DNA of 64,000 nucleotides, taken from Streptomyces sp. MBT53. Lineage in GTDB: Bacteria > Actinomycetota > Actinomycetes > Streptomycetales > Streptomycetaceae. The stretch covers positions 1 through 64,000 of the forward strand of contig NZ_JAEQAZ010000002.1 in the NCBI RefSeq assembly GCF_016654115.1, read 5' to 3'. Numbering within the stretch: position 1 is the first letter of the stretch; each line of letters begins with the position of its first letter. The notes below the pieces were generated by a model that saw only the letters and a list, made by a program, of their open reading frames with translations, was not told the DNA's origin and ran no database searches. This document shows, one piece after another, positions 25,231 through 33,955 of this stretch. Both the position numbers and the translations under genes were made by a program.

Positions 25231-25291
25231 CTAATGGAGATGTATTAGAAAGTATGGACAGTGGGTCCGGTCGATGGAACAGTTCGACGCG
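25231..25291 (+). promoter_or_regulatory. Operator/promoter C for the amidohydrolase-thiolase operon
   Basis: The inverted repeat CTAAT-N8-ATTAG (25231-25248) is followed by ATGGACAG and by GAACAGTTCGACGCG ending at 25291. Sequence and spacing repeat those of operator B (20148-20208). It is placed between the divergent TetR gene and the amidohydrolase gene. Confidence 0.7.
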
Positions 25292-25344
25292 AGGGCCTGT
25301 CGACGCAGGTCTCATCCCTCCCCATGTCCGGAGGACTACTCACG

Positions 25345-26469
25345 ATGCCGAAGATGTGGACCAACTCCGGCGACTCCCACTTCCTCGAACCGAGCGATCT
25401 CTGGGAGTCGCGCCTGCCCAAGCGGCTGGCCGACCTCACCCCCAAGTCCGAGAAGGACCCGGACGGGGAGTACGAGACGGTGCATGTCGACGGTCAGTCG
25501 TTCCGTCGCAAACTGCCGACCTCGGTGGCCAGGGACTTCCTTGAGGAGAGCCGCAAGGCGCAGGGCATCCGCGACGCCCGGGCGCGGCTGCGCGATCTGG
25601 ACCAGGAGGGTGTCTGGGGCGAGGTGATCTTCCCGTCGCTGGGCATGTGGTCCTCCACCTTCCGGACGCCCGAGCTGCTCAAGGCCTGCATGCGGGCGAG
25701 CAACGAGTGGGCGCTGGAGGAGATCGCCGCGGTCTCGGACCGTTACGTCGTCACCGCGCAGGTGTCGACGCTGGTGGTCGAGGACGCCGTCGCCGAACTG
25801 GAGTGGGCCGCCGAACAGGGCTTCAAGGCCGTGTTCCTGCCCACCACTCCGCACCCCAGCGCACCGGACTGGCACCGGTCGGACTGGGAGCCGTTCTGGG
25901 ACGCCGCCGAACGCGCGCGCATCGTCCTGGCCTTCCACATCGGCACCGACCCGGTGGACATGACGACCGGCGGCGCGGGCCTGGTCTACCGCGGCCCCGG
26001 CGGAGCGGTCATGAACTACGCGGAGACGACCTTCTCCGGCCAGCGGGCCGCGATGAAGCTGGTGGCCTCCGGCGCCCTCGACCGGCACCCGGATCTGAAG
26101 GTGCTGATCTCCGAGGGCGGCGCCACCTGGATCCCGTTCCTGGGCGACCGTATGCGCGAGGGCTACCGCCAGCACCACATGGCGGTGCGTCCCACACTCG
26201 AACGGGACCCGAAGGAAACCCTGATGACCCAGGTGTACGCCTCCTTCCAGCACGACGAGACGGCGGTCGCCGCGTTCGAGGCGATGGGCTACCGGAACGT
26301 CATGTTCGGCTCCGACTACCCGCACATGGAAGGCACCTTCGGCCACACGCAGGACACCCTGAAGTCCCTGTTCGACGGTGTCCCGGACGAGACCCGACTG
26401 CGCATCACGCAGGGCGCGTTCTTCGAACTCTTCCCCGATGTGCCGCCGGTCCCCACGAGCGGGGTCTGA
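25345..26469 (+). CDS. Amidohydrolase-2 family protein
   Basis: A 374-residue TIM-barrel amidohydrolase related to the one at 16405. Metal motif SGDSHFLEP near residue 10; barrel His in VLAFHIGTDP; acidic motif FGSDYPHMEGTFGH near the C-terminus. The family hydrolyses or decarboxylates cyclic acids; in the island it may open a ring or remove a carboxylate. ATG with GGAGG 9 nt upstream; the in-frame ATG 7 codons earlier is the alternative. It is the first gene of a long rightward operon (25345-31326), controlled from operator C. Confidence 0.86.
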   Translation: MPKMWTNSGDSHFLEPSDLWESRLPKRLADLTPKSEKDPDGEYETVHVDGQSFRRKLPTSVARDFLEESRKAQGIRDARARLRDLDQEGVWGEVIFPSLGMWSSTFRTPELLKACMRASNEWALEEIAAVSDRYVVTAQVSTLVVEDAVAELEWAAEQGFKAVFLPTTPHPSAPDWHRSDWEPFWDAAERARIVLAFHIGTDPVDMTTGGAGLVYRGPGGAVMNYAETTFSGQRAAMKLVASGALDRHPDLKVLISEGGATWIPFLGDRMREGYRQHHMAVRPTLERDPKETLMTQVYASFQHDETAVAAFEAMGYRNVMFGSDYPHMEGTFGHTQDTLKSLFDGVPDETRLRITQGAFFELFPDVPPVPTSGV

Positions 26470-26473
26470 GCCG

Positions 26474-27685
26474 ATGCCGCGGGATTCCGGACTGCGGGAC
26501 GTGGCGATCGTCGGCGTCGGCGCCACGCCCTACTACCGGCGGGGCGAGTCCGCCGACAAGAGCATCACGCATCTCGCCGGCGAGGCCATCCTCGCCGCCT
26601 GCGCCGACGCCGGTCTCTCCGTCAAGGAGATCGACGGCTTCGCCTACTACTCGGGCGCCGGCGCAGGCTACGGCGACAAGATGGAGTCCGTCGACTTCAT
26701 GGAGACCCTCGGCATCCCCGAGGTCCGCTTCTCCGCGTCGCTCACGAACGGCGGCGGCGGCTCGGCGGGCGCGATCGGCCTCGCCCGCGCGGCGATCGTC
26801 GCCGGTGACGCCTCGGTCGTCGTCACGGTCATGGCCCTGCAACAGCAGCGCCAACGTCTCGGCACGGTGATCGCGGCCAAGCCGGTGACCCCGGTCAGCT
26901 CCTTCCTGCAACCGTCCGGACTGGCGGGCCCCGGCCATCTGATGTCGGTCCTGGCCCGCCGTCACATGCACGAGTACGGCACCACCCGGGACGCGTTCGC
27001 CGAGATCGCGATCTCCACCCGGCAGAACGCCCTCAACCGCCCCAAGGCGATCAGGAGGACCCCGCTCACCCGCGAGGAGTACTTCGCCGGACGGATGATC
27101 GCCGAACCGCTCTGCGTCCACGACTTCTGCCTGGAGACGGAGGGAGCGGTCGCCGTGCTCACCACCTCGGCCGACCGCGCCCGCGACCTGCGCCAGAAAC
27201 CGGTCCCCGTGGTGGCCGTCGCCCACGGCGGCACCCGGGACTGGGGCCGCGGCTTCTCCTGGTACGGCATGCCCGACGAGACCTTCACCTCCTCGGGCCA
27301 CCGGCCGATCGCCGGACACCTCTTCAAGCAGGCCGGAATCACACCCCAGGACATCGATGTGGCCCTGATCTACGACCACTTCACCCCGATGGTGCTCATG
27401 CAACTGGAGGACTACGGCTTCTGCGCCAAGGGCGACGGCGGCCCCTTCGTCGAGAGCGGCGCGATCCGCTACTCCCGTCGCAGAAAGCCGGGGACCATCG
27501 CGGTGAACCCGCACGGCGGGCAGCTCTCCGAGGCGTATGTCATCGGGATGACCCAGATCGTCGAGGGCGTCGAGCAGATGCGCGGCACCGCGATCAACCA
27601 GGTCGAGGACGCCGAGTTCGCCCTGTGCACCGGCGGTCCGGCGAGTCTGCCGGTCAGCGGTCTGATCCTGGGACGCGACCGGTGA
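26474..27685 (+). CDS. Thiolase-like protein without active-site Cys (Ltp2-type aldolase subunit)
   Basis: A 403-residue thiolase-fold protein of the SCP-x/lipid-transfer-associated type. The segment where thiolases keep the nucleophilic Cys reads SASLTNGGGGSAGAIG and has no Cys. The C-terminal conserved parts YDHFTPMVLMQLEDYGFC and NPHGGQLSEAYVIGM are present. Cys-less relatives paired with a DUF35 protein act as retro-aldolases (Ltp2 with the ChsH2 DUF35 domain in steroid side-chain breakdown). The next gene is a DUF35 protein overlapping by 4 bp, so an aldolase complex is likely here. ATG lies 5 bp after the amidohydrolase stop. Confidence 0.88.
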   Translation: MPRDSGLRDVAIVGVGATPYYRRGESADKSITHLAGEAILAACADAGLSVKEIDGFAYYSGAGAGYGDKMESVDFMETLGIPEVRFSASLTNGGGGSAGAIGLARAAIVAGDASVVVTVMALQQQRQRLGTVIAAKPVTPVSSFLQPSGLAGPGHLMSVLARRHMHEYGTTRDAFAEIAISTRQNALNRPKAIRRTPLTREEYFAGRMIAEPLCVHDFCLETEGAVAVLTTSADRARDLRQKPVPVVAVAHGGTRDWGRGFSWYGMPDETFTSSGHRPIAGHLFKQAGITPQDIDVALIYDHFTPMVLMQLEDYGFCAKGDGGPFVESGAIRYSRRRKPGTIAVNPHGGQLSEAYVIGMTQIVEGVEQMRGTAINQVEDAEFALCTGGPASLPVSGLILGRDR

Positions 27686-28122
27686 GCGCGGCCCGCCTCG
27701 CGACGGCGCTGCCGTCCGACGTCGTACGGATCGCGACGGACCATGTCACCGAGCCGTTCTGGCAGGCCGCGAAGGAACGGCGGCTCGTGGCACCTCGGTG
27801 CGGCGACTGCGGAACCTTCCGGCTGCCGCCCACACCGTTCTGCCCCGAGTGCCAGTCCACCGCGGTCGACTGGCCCCAACTGTCCGGCCGCGCAACGGTC
27901 TACAGCTTCGCCGTGGTCCACGGCTACCCGGGGCTGCCGGACCTGACGCTGATACCCGCCGTCGTCGACCTGCCGGACGCGCCCGGGGCCAGGCTCGTCA
28001 CCAACGTGGTCGGAGTCGAACCGGCGGACGTGCACATCGGGTTGGCGCTGACCGTCGACTTCCATCCGATCACCGACGGCTGGCTGCTGCCCGTCTTCCG
28101 CGTTGCCGCCGGGGAGGTGTAG
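27682..28122 (+). CDS. DUF35 Zn-ribbon/OB-fold protein, partner of the thiolase-like protein
   Basis: A 146-residue protein with an N-terminal rubredoxin-like zinc ribbon (Cys40, Cys43, Cys54, Cys57: CGDC and CPEC) and a C-terminal OB fold (YSFAVVHGYPGLPDLTLIPAVVDL). DUF35 proteins bind thiolase-like partners and are required for their activity. GTG start overlapping the thiolase-like gene by 4 bp, which fits a stoichiometric complex. Together with the split hydratase at 20233-21065 the set matches the hydratase-aldolase module of sterol and bile-acid side-chain breakdown; the actual substrate is not shown. Confidence 0.9.
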   Translation: MSAARLATALPSDVVRIATDHVTEPFWQAAKERRLVAPRCGDCGTFRLPPTPFCPECQSTAVDWPQLSGRATVYSFAVVHGYPGLPDLTLIPAVVDLPDAPGARLVTNVVGVEPADVHIGLALTVDFHPITDGWLLPVFRVAAGEV

Positions 28123-28125
28123 GTC

Positions 28126-28347
28126 ATGAGCGACGACTACGAAAGCGCGCTGGAGGAGAAGCCCCTCGAGTTCCTGACGAGCGTGGCGAACAGCGGGGGT
28201 TCGTGCGACGGCCAGGCCGTCGTCCCCGACGGGGATCGCTACCGGTGCTGGTGTTCCTGCGGCACCTGGAACGTACAGTCGGCAACTCAGGCCGAGGGAC
28301 TGCGACTTGCCCGACTCCACACATCCACTACGGAGGCGCGGCGATGA
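28126..28347 (+). CDS. Small Cys-containing protein of unknown function
   Basis: A 73-residue protein inside the operon, with a good Shine-Dalgarno (GGGGAGGTG), starting 3 bp after the DUF35 stop and overlapping the next gene by 4 bp. The C-terminal half has RCWCSCGTWNVQS (CxCxC) and the pattern GLRLARLH; Cys27 is further upstream. It may bind metal or act as a small nucleic-acid or redox partner. I do not recognise the family. Tight packing in the operon argues that it is real. Confidence 0.7.
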   Translation: MSDDYESALEEKPLEFLTSVANSGGSCDGQAVVPDGDRYRCWCSCGTWNVQSATQAEGLRLARLHTSTTEARR

Positions 28348-28976
28348 GCGTGATCCTCTTCGTCCGACACGGCAAGGCATCGGTGGGCGCGGCCGACTAC
28401 GACGTGCTCTCCGACATCGGTGAACGCCAGTCCGAGCTGCTCGGGACGGAATTCTCCAGACGCGGTGTCTCCGCGACCCGGATTCTGACCGGCCGCCTCA
28501 ACCGCCAACAACAGACCGCCCGTTGCACCCGCCTCGCGTCGAACTGGTCGACTGTCGTGGAGGTCGACGAGGCGTGGAACGAGTTCGACCACGAAGACGT
28601 CGTCGCGACCCGTCGCAGGGTCGACGCCCCCGATGCCGAGCCGCTCGACCGGGCCATTCCCCGATGGTCCTCGGGACTGCACGACCACGAATACACGGAG
28701 CCGTTCCCCGCGTTCACGAAGCGGGTCGACGACGCGTTCCGCACGCTGGCCGCCGAGTCGGCCTCGGGCGAGACCGCCGTCGTCTTCACCAGCGCGGGAG
28801 TGATCGGGTGGGTCGCGGCGACACTGCTCGGCGGTGGCGAGCAGCAGTGGTCCGCGCTCAACCGCGTGGCGGTCAACAGCGGGGTCACGAAAGTTGTCGT
28901 GGGCAGCCGGGGCCGCACACTCGTCACCTTCAACGAGCACTCCCACCTGCCTCCTCAACTCGTCAGCTACAGATAG
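28344..28976 (+). CDS. Histidine phosphatase (phosphoglycerate-mutase-like) family protein
   Basis: A 210-residue protein of the branch-1 histidine phosphatase superfamily. The RHG motif lies at residues 8-10 (LFVRHGKAS), with ILTGRLNRQQQTA further on. The usual second histidine (…H-G/A) is replaced: the segment reads VVFTSAGVIGWV. I recall actinobacterial relatives that also have FTS-x-G here, so it may be a subgroup trait, though activity is then uncertain. It lies within the amidohydrolase-ALDH operon, overlapping the small Cys protein by 4 bp. Confidence 0.83.
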   Translation: MSVILFVRHGKASVGAADYDVLSDIGERQSELLGTEFSRRGVSATRILTGRLNRQQQTARCTRLASNWSTVVEVDEAWNEFDHEDVVATRRRVDAPDAEPLDRAIPRWSSGLHDHEYTEPFPAFTKRVDDAFRTLAAESASGETAVVFTSAGVIGWVAATLLGGGEQQWSALNRVAVNSGVTKVVVGSRGRTLVTFNEHSHLPPQLVSYR

Positions 28977-28984
28977 GACTTGCC

Positions 28985-29809
28985 ATGGAGTCAGGCAGGA
29001 AGGTCGCCTTCATCACCGGTGTCGCCCGCGGTCAGGGCCGCGCGCACGCGGTGAAACTCGCCTCCCGGGGCATGGACATCGTCGGCCTCGACATCTGCGA
29101 GGACATCGAGTCGATGGACTACCCGAACGCGACCGAGGACGACCTCCGGGCGACGGTGAAGGCCGTCGAGGCGGCGGGCGGGTCGATCGTCGCCGAGAAG
29201 GGCGACGTGCGCAGCTTCGACGATCTGCGCCGGGTCCTGGACCACGGCGTCGAACGCTTCGGCCGGGTCGATGTCCTCCTCGCGAACGCGGGCATCATCC
29301 GGCTCTCCCCCGGCGGCGACCGCGACCGCACCTGGACCGACATCATCGACGTGAACCTGACGGGCGTGTGGCGCACGATCGAGGTGGTGCTGCCGGCGAT
29401 CCGCGCCGGGCAGCGCGGCGGGTCGATCGTCATCACGAGTTCGGTGGCCGGTCTCAAAGGCGGCGCGAACGACAAGGCGGGTGGCCAGGCCTACACGGCG
29501 GCGAAACGGGGCCTGGTCGGGCTGATGCAGGTGCTCGCCAACGAGTACGCGGGCGAGCGGATCCGGGTCAACACCATTCATCCCACAGGGGTGTTGTCGG
29601 GCATGACGCAGAACCCGGCCATGGAGGCCCTCCACGCGCAGGCCGCCAGGGGCGAGCAGAACCCGATCAGCCAGATGCGGAACGCCCTCCCGATCGACAT
29701 CCTCCAGGCCGAGGACATCGCCAACGCCGTCGCCTGGCTGGTGTCCGACGAGGCCGCCTACATCACCGGCGTCCAACTGCCCCTCGACGCGGGCTTCGCC
29801 GTCCGCTGA
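28985..29809 (+). CDS. Mycofactocin-coupled-type SDR dehydrogenase
   Basis: A 274-residue short-chain dehydrogenase. The N-terminus VAFITGVARGQGRAHAVKLA is the typical start of the mycofactocin-coupled SDR group, whose NAD is held and recycled through the peptide-derived cofactor mycofactocin. NAG is in LLANAGIIR, Ser in ITSSVAG, and the catalytic YTAAK follows. No mycofactocin genes are in the window, so the cofactor system would have to be elsewhere in the genome. ATG 8 bp after the phosphatase stop. It likely oxidises an alcohol in the pathway, feeding the aldehyde dehydrogenase that follows. Confidence 0.87.
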   Translation: MESGRKVAFITGVARGQGRAHAVKLASRGMDIVGLDICEDIESMDYPNATEDDLRATVKAVEAAGGSIVAEKGDVRSFDDLRRVLDHGVERFGRVDVLLANAGIIRLSPGGDRDRTWTDIIDVNLTGVWRTIEVVLPAIRAGQRGGSIVITSSVAGLKGGANDKAGGQAYTAAKRGLVGLMQVLANEYAGERIRVNTIHPTGVLSGMTQNPAMEALHAQAARGEQNPISQMRNALPIDILQAEDIANAVAWLVSDEAAYITGVQLPLDAGFAVR

Positions 29810-29859
29810 GCAGCGCGGCACCGCACCCGCAGACCAAGAGCTTCCGGGAGACCCCACCC

Positions 29860-31326
29860 ATGACCGTGACCGCTGCTCCACACGTTCAGCTCCGCTACGG
29901 CGACAAGGTTCTCGACTCCGGTTCCGGCGGTGTCTTCGAGCATCGCAATCCCTACACGGGCGAGGTGCAGGCGTCGATCCCGCTGGCGGGCGCCACCGAG
30001 ATCAATGAGGCCGTCGAACTGGCCGCCGCGCAGGCGGAGTCCTGGCGTCGCTGGACGCCGGAGGCACGGCGCGACGTCCTGACGCGGTTCGCCGAGCTGC
30101 TGGGCGAACACCGCCAGGAGTTCGTCGACCTCCAGGCCCTCGACGGCGGCACCCCGACCCACTTCGGCGAACGGATCGTCGACAACTCGATCAACTGGAC
30201 GCGCTACTACGCCGGTTGGTGCGACAAACTCTCCGGCGAGCTGCTCTCGACCCTCGACACCCGCGGCTACTTCTCCTACACGACACCCGAGCCGTACGGC
30301 GTCGTGGGCGTCATCGTCACCTGGAACGGCCCCGTCGTCTCCCTGGGCATGAAGGTGATCCCGGCACTGGCGGCCGGGAACTGCGTGGTGGTCAAGCCCT
30401 CGGAGTTCACCCCCTTCGCACCGCATCTGTACGCCCGACTCCTGCGCGAGGCAGGCGTACCGGACGGCGTGTGCAGCATCCTCAGCGGCGGCGCGGAGGC
30501 CGGAGAGGCCCTGGTGCGCCATCCGAAGGTGGAGAAGGTGAGCTTCACCGGCGGACCCGTCGCGGCCCGCCGGATCATGCACGCCTGCGCCGAGCAACTC
30601 AAGCCCGCCGTACTGGAGTTGGGCGGCAAGACGGGCAGCATCGTTTTCCCGGACGCCGGCGACCTCGACGCGGTGGCGAGCCGCGCCGTACGGGACAGCA
30701 TCGGGGTACTGGCCGGGCAGGGCTGTGTGGTGCCGACGCGGCTGATCGCGCATGAGGACATCTACGACGAGTTGGTCGAGCGGGTCACCGAGGTCGCCGC
30801 GACCTACCGGATGGGCGATCCGTTCGATCCCGGGGTCAAGGTGGGTCCGCTCATCAACGCCGCCGCCGTCGAACGGGTCTGCGGAATGCTCGACCGCGCC
30901 AGGCGGGACAAGGCCGGGCGGATCACCCTCGGCGGCCACCGGGCCGGCGGTGACCTCGCCGACAAGAACTTCGTCGAGCCCACGATCATCGTCGACGTGG
31001 ACCCCGACCACGAGATCGCCCAGACGGAGGTCTTCGGCCCCGTCCTGCTGGTGTTCAAGTTCGCGACCGAGGACGAGGCGGTCGCCCTCGCCAACAGCAC
31101 GCCGTACGGCCTCGGTGCCAACATCCAGTCCACGAACCTCACCCGCGTCCACCGCGTCGCCGAGCGCCTGAAGGCCGGGGGCGTCTACGTCAACGGCGCC
31201 CGGCAGAACCTCCCGTACACCCCCTTCGGCGGCCTCGGCCTCAGCGGCTACGGCAAGGAGGGCGGCCGGGCCGGCATCGACGAGTTCCTGCGCTACAAGA
31301 CCGTGTCGATCATCCAGCCGGAGTAG
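29860..31326 (+). CDS. NAD(P)-dependent aldehyde dehydrogenase
   Basis: A 488-residue ALDH-superfamily enzyme. Catalytic residues are in the expected places: Asn156 in VTWNGP, Glu253 in LELGGK, and the nucleophile Cys289 in GQGCVVP. The Rossmann segment FTGGPVAARR and the C-terminal FGGLGLSGYGKEGG are present. It oxidises an aldehyde to the acid. As the last gene of the amidohydrolase operon, just after a mycofactocin-type SDR, it would complete an alcohol-to-acid sequence. GGGAG lies upstream of the ATG. Confidence 0.92.
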   Translation: MTVTAAPHVQLRYGDKVLDSGSGGVFEHRNPYTGEVQASIPLAGATEINEAVELAAAQAESWRRWTPEARRDVLTRFAELLGEHRQEFVDLQALDGGTPTHFGERIVDNSINWTRYYAGWCDKLSGELLSTLDTRGYFSYTTPEPYGVVGVIVTWNGPVVSLGMKVIPALAAGNCVVVKPSEFTPFAPHLYARLLREAGVPDGVCSILSGGAEAGEALVRHPKVEKVSFTGGPVAARRIMHACAEQLKPAVLELGGKTGSIVFPDAGDLDAVASRAVRDSIGVLAGQGCVVPTRLIAHEDIYDELVERVTEVAATYRMGDPFDPGVKVGPLINAAAVERVCGMLDRARRDKAGRITLGGHRAGGDLADKNFVEPTIIVDVDPDHEIAQTEVFGPVLLVFKFATEDEAVALANSTPYGLGANIQSTNLTRVHRVAERLKAGGVYVNGARQNLPYTPFGGLGLSGYGKEGGRAGIDEFLRYKTVSIIQPE

Positions 31327-31450
31327 GGGTGCAGCAGGCTCCACCCCCGGTTGGGGAGAGCACTCCCTCGTGGCGGCGAGCGGGCGACGGAATCGTAGTC
31401 ACCAGAGATCGAAAGCGTCTCCCGCGTCCCCCACTCCGAAGGAAAGTCCC

Positions 31451-31840
31451 GTGAAGCCGCTGCTCACCACCGTCAAGTCGCTCGTCGCCGATCTGCTGCT
31501 CTGGTCGTTCTTCGTCGGCGGCCTCGTCGCGAGCACCGCCTCCGGCACCGTCCTCGACGGCACCCAGAAGAACGTGGCCACCTACGCCGGCATCGCCGTC
31601 TCGCTGCTCGCTGGATCACGCATCGCGAAGAAGCCGAAGATCAAGGCATTCCTGTCGAAGTCCTCCACGTTGTGGTTCCTGTTCCTCTTCAACGGCGGCG
31701 TTGCCGCGGCCTGTTACCTGACCATGGACGGCGTGAAGGGCATCGCGACCGCGGCCGGCATGGGCCTGGTCTCACTGGGCGCCGCGGGCGGCCTCCTGGC
31801 AAACCACCGCAAGCCGGCCACGGCCCGGCACCGGGCATAG
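31451..31840 (+). CDS. Small multi-helix membrane protein, unknown function
   Basis: A 129-residue protein with about four hydrophobic helices (near residues 13-33, 42-60, 73-93 and 97-117) and a basic C-terminus. GTG start with AAGGAA 8 nt upstream; the reading frame extends 27 codons further without membrane or coding character. It stands alone, 124 bp after the aldehyde dehydrogenase. I recognise no family. Confidence 0.6.
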   Translation: MKPLLTTVKSLVADLLLWSFFVGGLVASTASGTVLDGTQKNVATYAGIAVSLLAGSRIAKKPKIKAFLSKSSTLWFLFLFNGGVAAACYLTMDGVKGIATAAGMGLVSLGAAGGLLANHRKPATARHRA

Positions 31841-32317
31841 CGGGGCCAGGACACAGATCGCTTCGAAGGTAGTCGGACGGCACACGCACACAGCTCCGGA
31901 GCCGGCTGGCAACTGGCTCCTCAGCCGCGTCGGCCGTCCGGCCCTGGGGCAGGCTTGAAAGTCCCCGGCTTGTTCCCGGATCGGCGATGGCTTCCAAGGG
32001 GTGTGACCAGCGCTTCCTCAAGTCGCTTCCTGCCCGTTCGCGCTCCCTGTCGCTGCCCGATACCGACGTCGAACCCGTCGAGGAACCATCCACCTCGGTC
32101 GTGCTGGCCAGTGACGTTCTTCCTGATCAGAGCATGCGCCTCCGCTCCACCAAGACGGTCCGAGGGGAACACCCTCCATCTGGAATACCCCTGTGGCCGT
32201 ATCGCTTGCTCCCTTGTATCGATCGCGGGAGGGGGACGCTGATGGCCGACCTGTTGCTGTTCCGGCAGGACGCCGATGGCCGGGATGTCGAGCATCGGGG
32301 TTACGCGGTGCGCTCCT
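31841..32317. other. Gene-free stretch of 477 bp
   Basis: No frame here shows family signatures or a good ribosome site; the longest leftward frame (31921-32295) has no recognisable domain. Base composition is slightly lower in GC than the neighbours, which fits a decayed gene or a small insertion remnant. Confidence 0.4.
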
Positions 32318-33955
32318 TCACAGTGGCTGCGACTTGGCGGACCGTCCCCGGCCCTTGAAGGGGCGGGGACGTATCGGCATCGGGTCCCCTGCGGGCAGGC
32401 GGAGGACGAAGCACGCCCCCGAGCCCTCCGGTTGCACCGCCAGCACGAGCAGGCCGCCGTGCCGTGCCGCCAGGTCGCGGGCTATGGCGAGACCGAGGCC
32501 GGTGCCGCCGTCCGTGCGGGTGCGGGACTCGTCCAGGCGGGTGAACCGCTCGAATATCCGTTCGCTGTCGGCTTCCGCGACGCCGGCCCCGTCGTCGCGG
32601 ACGGTGCACAGCACCGATCCGGGTGCGGCCGAGTCCCGGGCCACGGTCAGCAGCACGCGGCCGACGGCGTGGCGCAGGGCGTTGTCGAGCAGGTTCCGGA
32701 GGATCCGTTCGAGGTCACCGGGTGCCGCGAAGACTGTCGTCGCGGTATCCGGCGCGGCGACGAGGAGATCCACCTTCGGGGAACCTCCGGCGCGCTCCGC
32801 GTACTCCTCCGCGAGCCGGCCCGCCAGTGCCGCCACGTCGACCCGTTCGGCGGAGGCCGGCGGGGCGCCCGCGTCCAGCCGGGCCAGCAGGAGCAGTTCC
32901 TCCGTGAGACCGCTCAGCCGCCGCGCCTGCCGGCCGGCCGCGGACACCACGGCGGTCCAGTCGGCCCGGTCGGGGTAGGCGGTGGCCACCTCCAGCCCCG
33001 CGAGGAGGGTGGCGAGCGGGCTGCGCAGTTCGTGCGCGGCGTCCGCGACGAACCGACGCTGCGCCGTGGCCGCCTCCTCCAACCGCTGCAGGGTGGCGTT
33101 GATGGTCAGCGCCAGTTCCGCCACCTCGTCGGCGGTGTCGGGTACCTCCACCCGCTCGCGGGGGTCCGTCGCGGTCACCGAGGCGGTCCGTGCCCTGATC
33201 GCCTCGACCGGCCGCAGCGCCCGCCGCGTGGCCAGCCAGGCCACCCCGGCCACCAGCGCGGTCGCGAGGGGAACGGCCACGACGAGTTCCCCGTCGAGTT
33301 GGCCGACAGCCCGCTCGGCGTCGTCCGGGACGATCAGGACGTACACCCCGACCCGGGCGCCGGCGGCGACCCCGCGTCCCTGCGTCTCACCGGGCAGGTA
33401 GGAGGCGGGCACCGTGCCGTCGACGGTGGTCACGGTCCGTCCGGACAGCGAGCGGGCCGCCGGCTCGGCCACGGCGGGGAACGTGAACCGACGTCTGGTG
33501 TACAGGGGCAGACTCCCGCCCCGGCCAGGGCCCGGGAGGAACGCGCGGCCCTCCTTCTCGTACGGCTCCAGCTCGGGACTGGACGCCAGGAGCACGCCGT
33601 CGTCGGCGACGATTTCGTACGGCGCTGCTCCCCAGGGGCCGCCGATGGACGCGTAGGCGGTGACGCTGAGCAGAGTGTCGACCTGCTGGTGAGCCACCGA
33701 CGAGGCCGCCCGCAGCCGCTCGTCGTACAGCTGATGCCGCATCAGCAGGGCCCCGGAGGTGAAGAGCACGGCCGCGGCGAAGGCGGCGGCCAGCGCCGAA
33801 CGCGCCCGCACCGAGCGGGGGTAGAAGCGGGCGCGCCGCAGCCGGCGGAACACGCCGGACGGGAACGCGGGCAGCAGGGCGCGGCGCCCGTTCGAATCCC
33901 GGCCATCCGGATCCCGGCCGTTCGGGACGTCAGTCACCGGAGTTCCGTCCGGCAC
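32318..33955 (-). CDS. Two-component sensor histidine kinase
   Basis: A 545-residue membrane sensor kinase. TM1 lies at about residues 53-72 and TM2 at about 222-243, enclosing an extracytoplasmic sensor of about 150 residues. A HAMP domain follows (about 243-296), then the dimerisation/phosphoacceptor domain with His308 in ADAAHELRSPL, and an ATPase domain with NLLDNALRHA (N box), DDGAGV and GGTGLGLAI. The GTG start overlaps the response-regulator gene by 26 bp. The C-terminus ends in a basic tail encoded across an inverted repeat (32344-32370), which could also act as the terminator. The signal is unknown. Confidence 0.92.
   Translation of the reverse strand: MPDGTPVTDVPNGRDPDGRDSNGRRALLPAFPSGVFRRLRRARFYPRSVRARSALAAAFAAAVLFTSGALLMRHQLYDERLRAASSVAHQQVDTLLSVTAYASIGGPWGAAPYEIVADDGVLLASSPELEPYEKEGRAFLPGPGRGGSLPLYTRRRFTFPAVAEPAARSLSGRTVTTVDGTVPASYLPGETQGRGVAAGARVGVYVLIVPDDAERAVGQLDGELVVAVPLATALVAGVAWLATRRALRPVEAIRARTASVTATDPRERVEVPDTADEVAELALTINATLQRLEEAATAQRRFVADAAHELRSPLATLLAGLEVATAYPDRADWTAVVSAAGRQARRLSGLTEELLLLARLDAGAPPASAERVDVAALAGRLAEEYAERAGGSPKVDLLVAAPDTATTVFAAPGDLERILRNLLDNALRHAVGRVLLTVARDSAAPGSVLCTVRDDGAGVAEADSERIFERFTRLDESRTRTDGGTGLGLAIARDLAARHGGLLVLAVQPEGSGACFVLRLPAGDPMPIRPRPFKGRGRSAKSQPL

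Noticed and set aside
32344-32370. GTCCCCG...CGGGGAC inverted repeat as a separate terminator
   Set aside because: It lies within the kinase coding end; noted in that entry instead of as its own feature.
33880-33911. tRNA-like T-loop sequence GTTCGAATCCCGG
   Set aside because: It lies inside the kinase N-terminal coding region and no matching acceptor, D or anticodon arm is found upstream.
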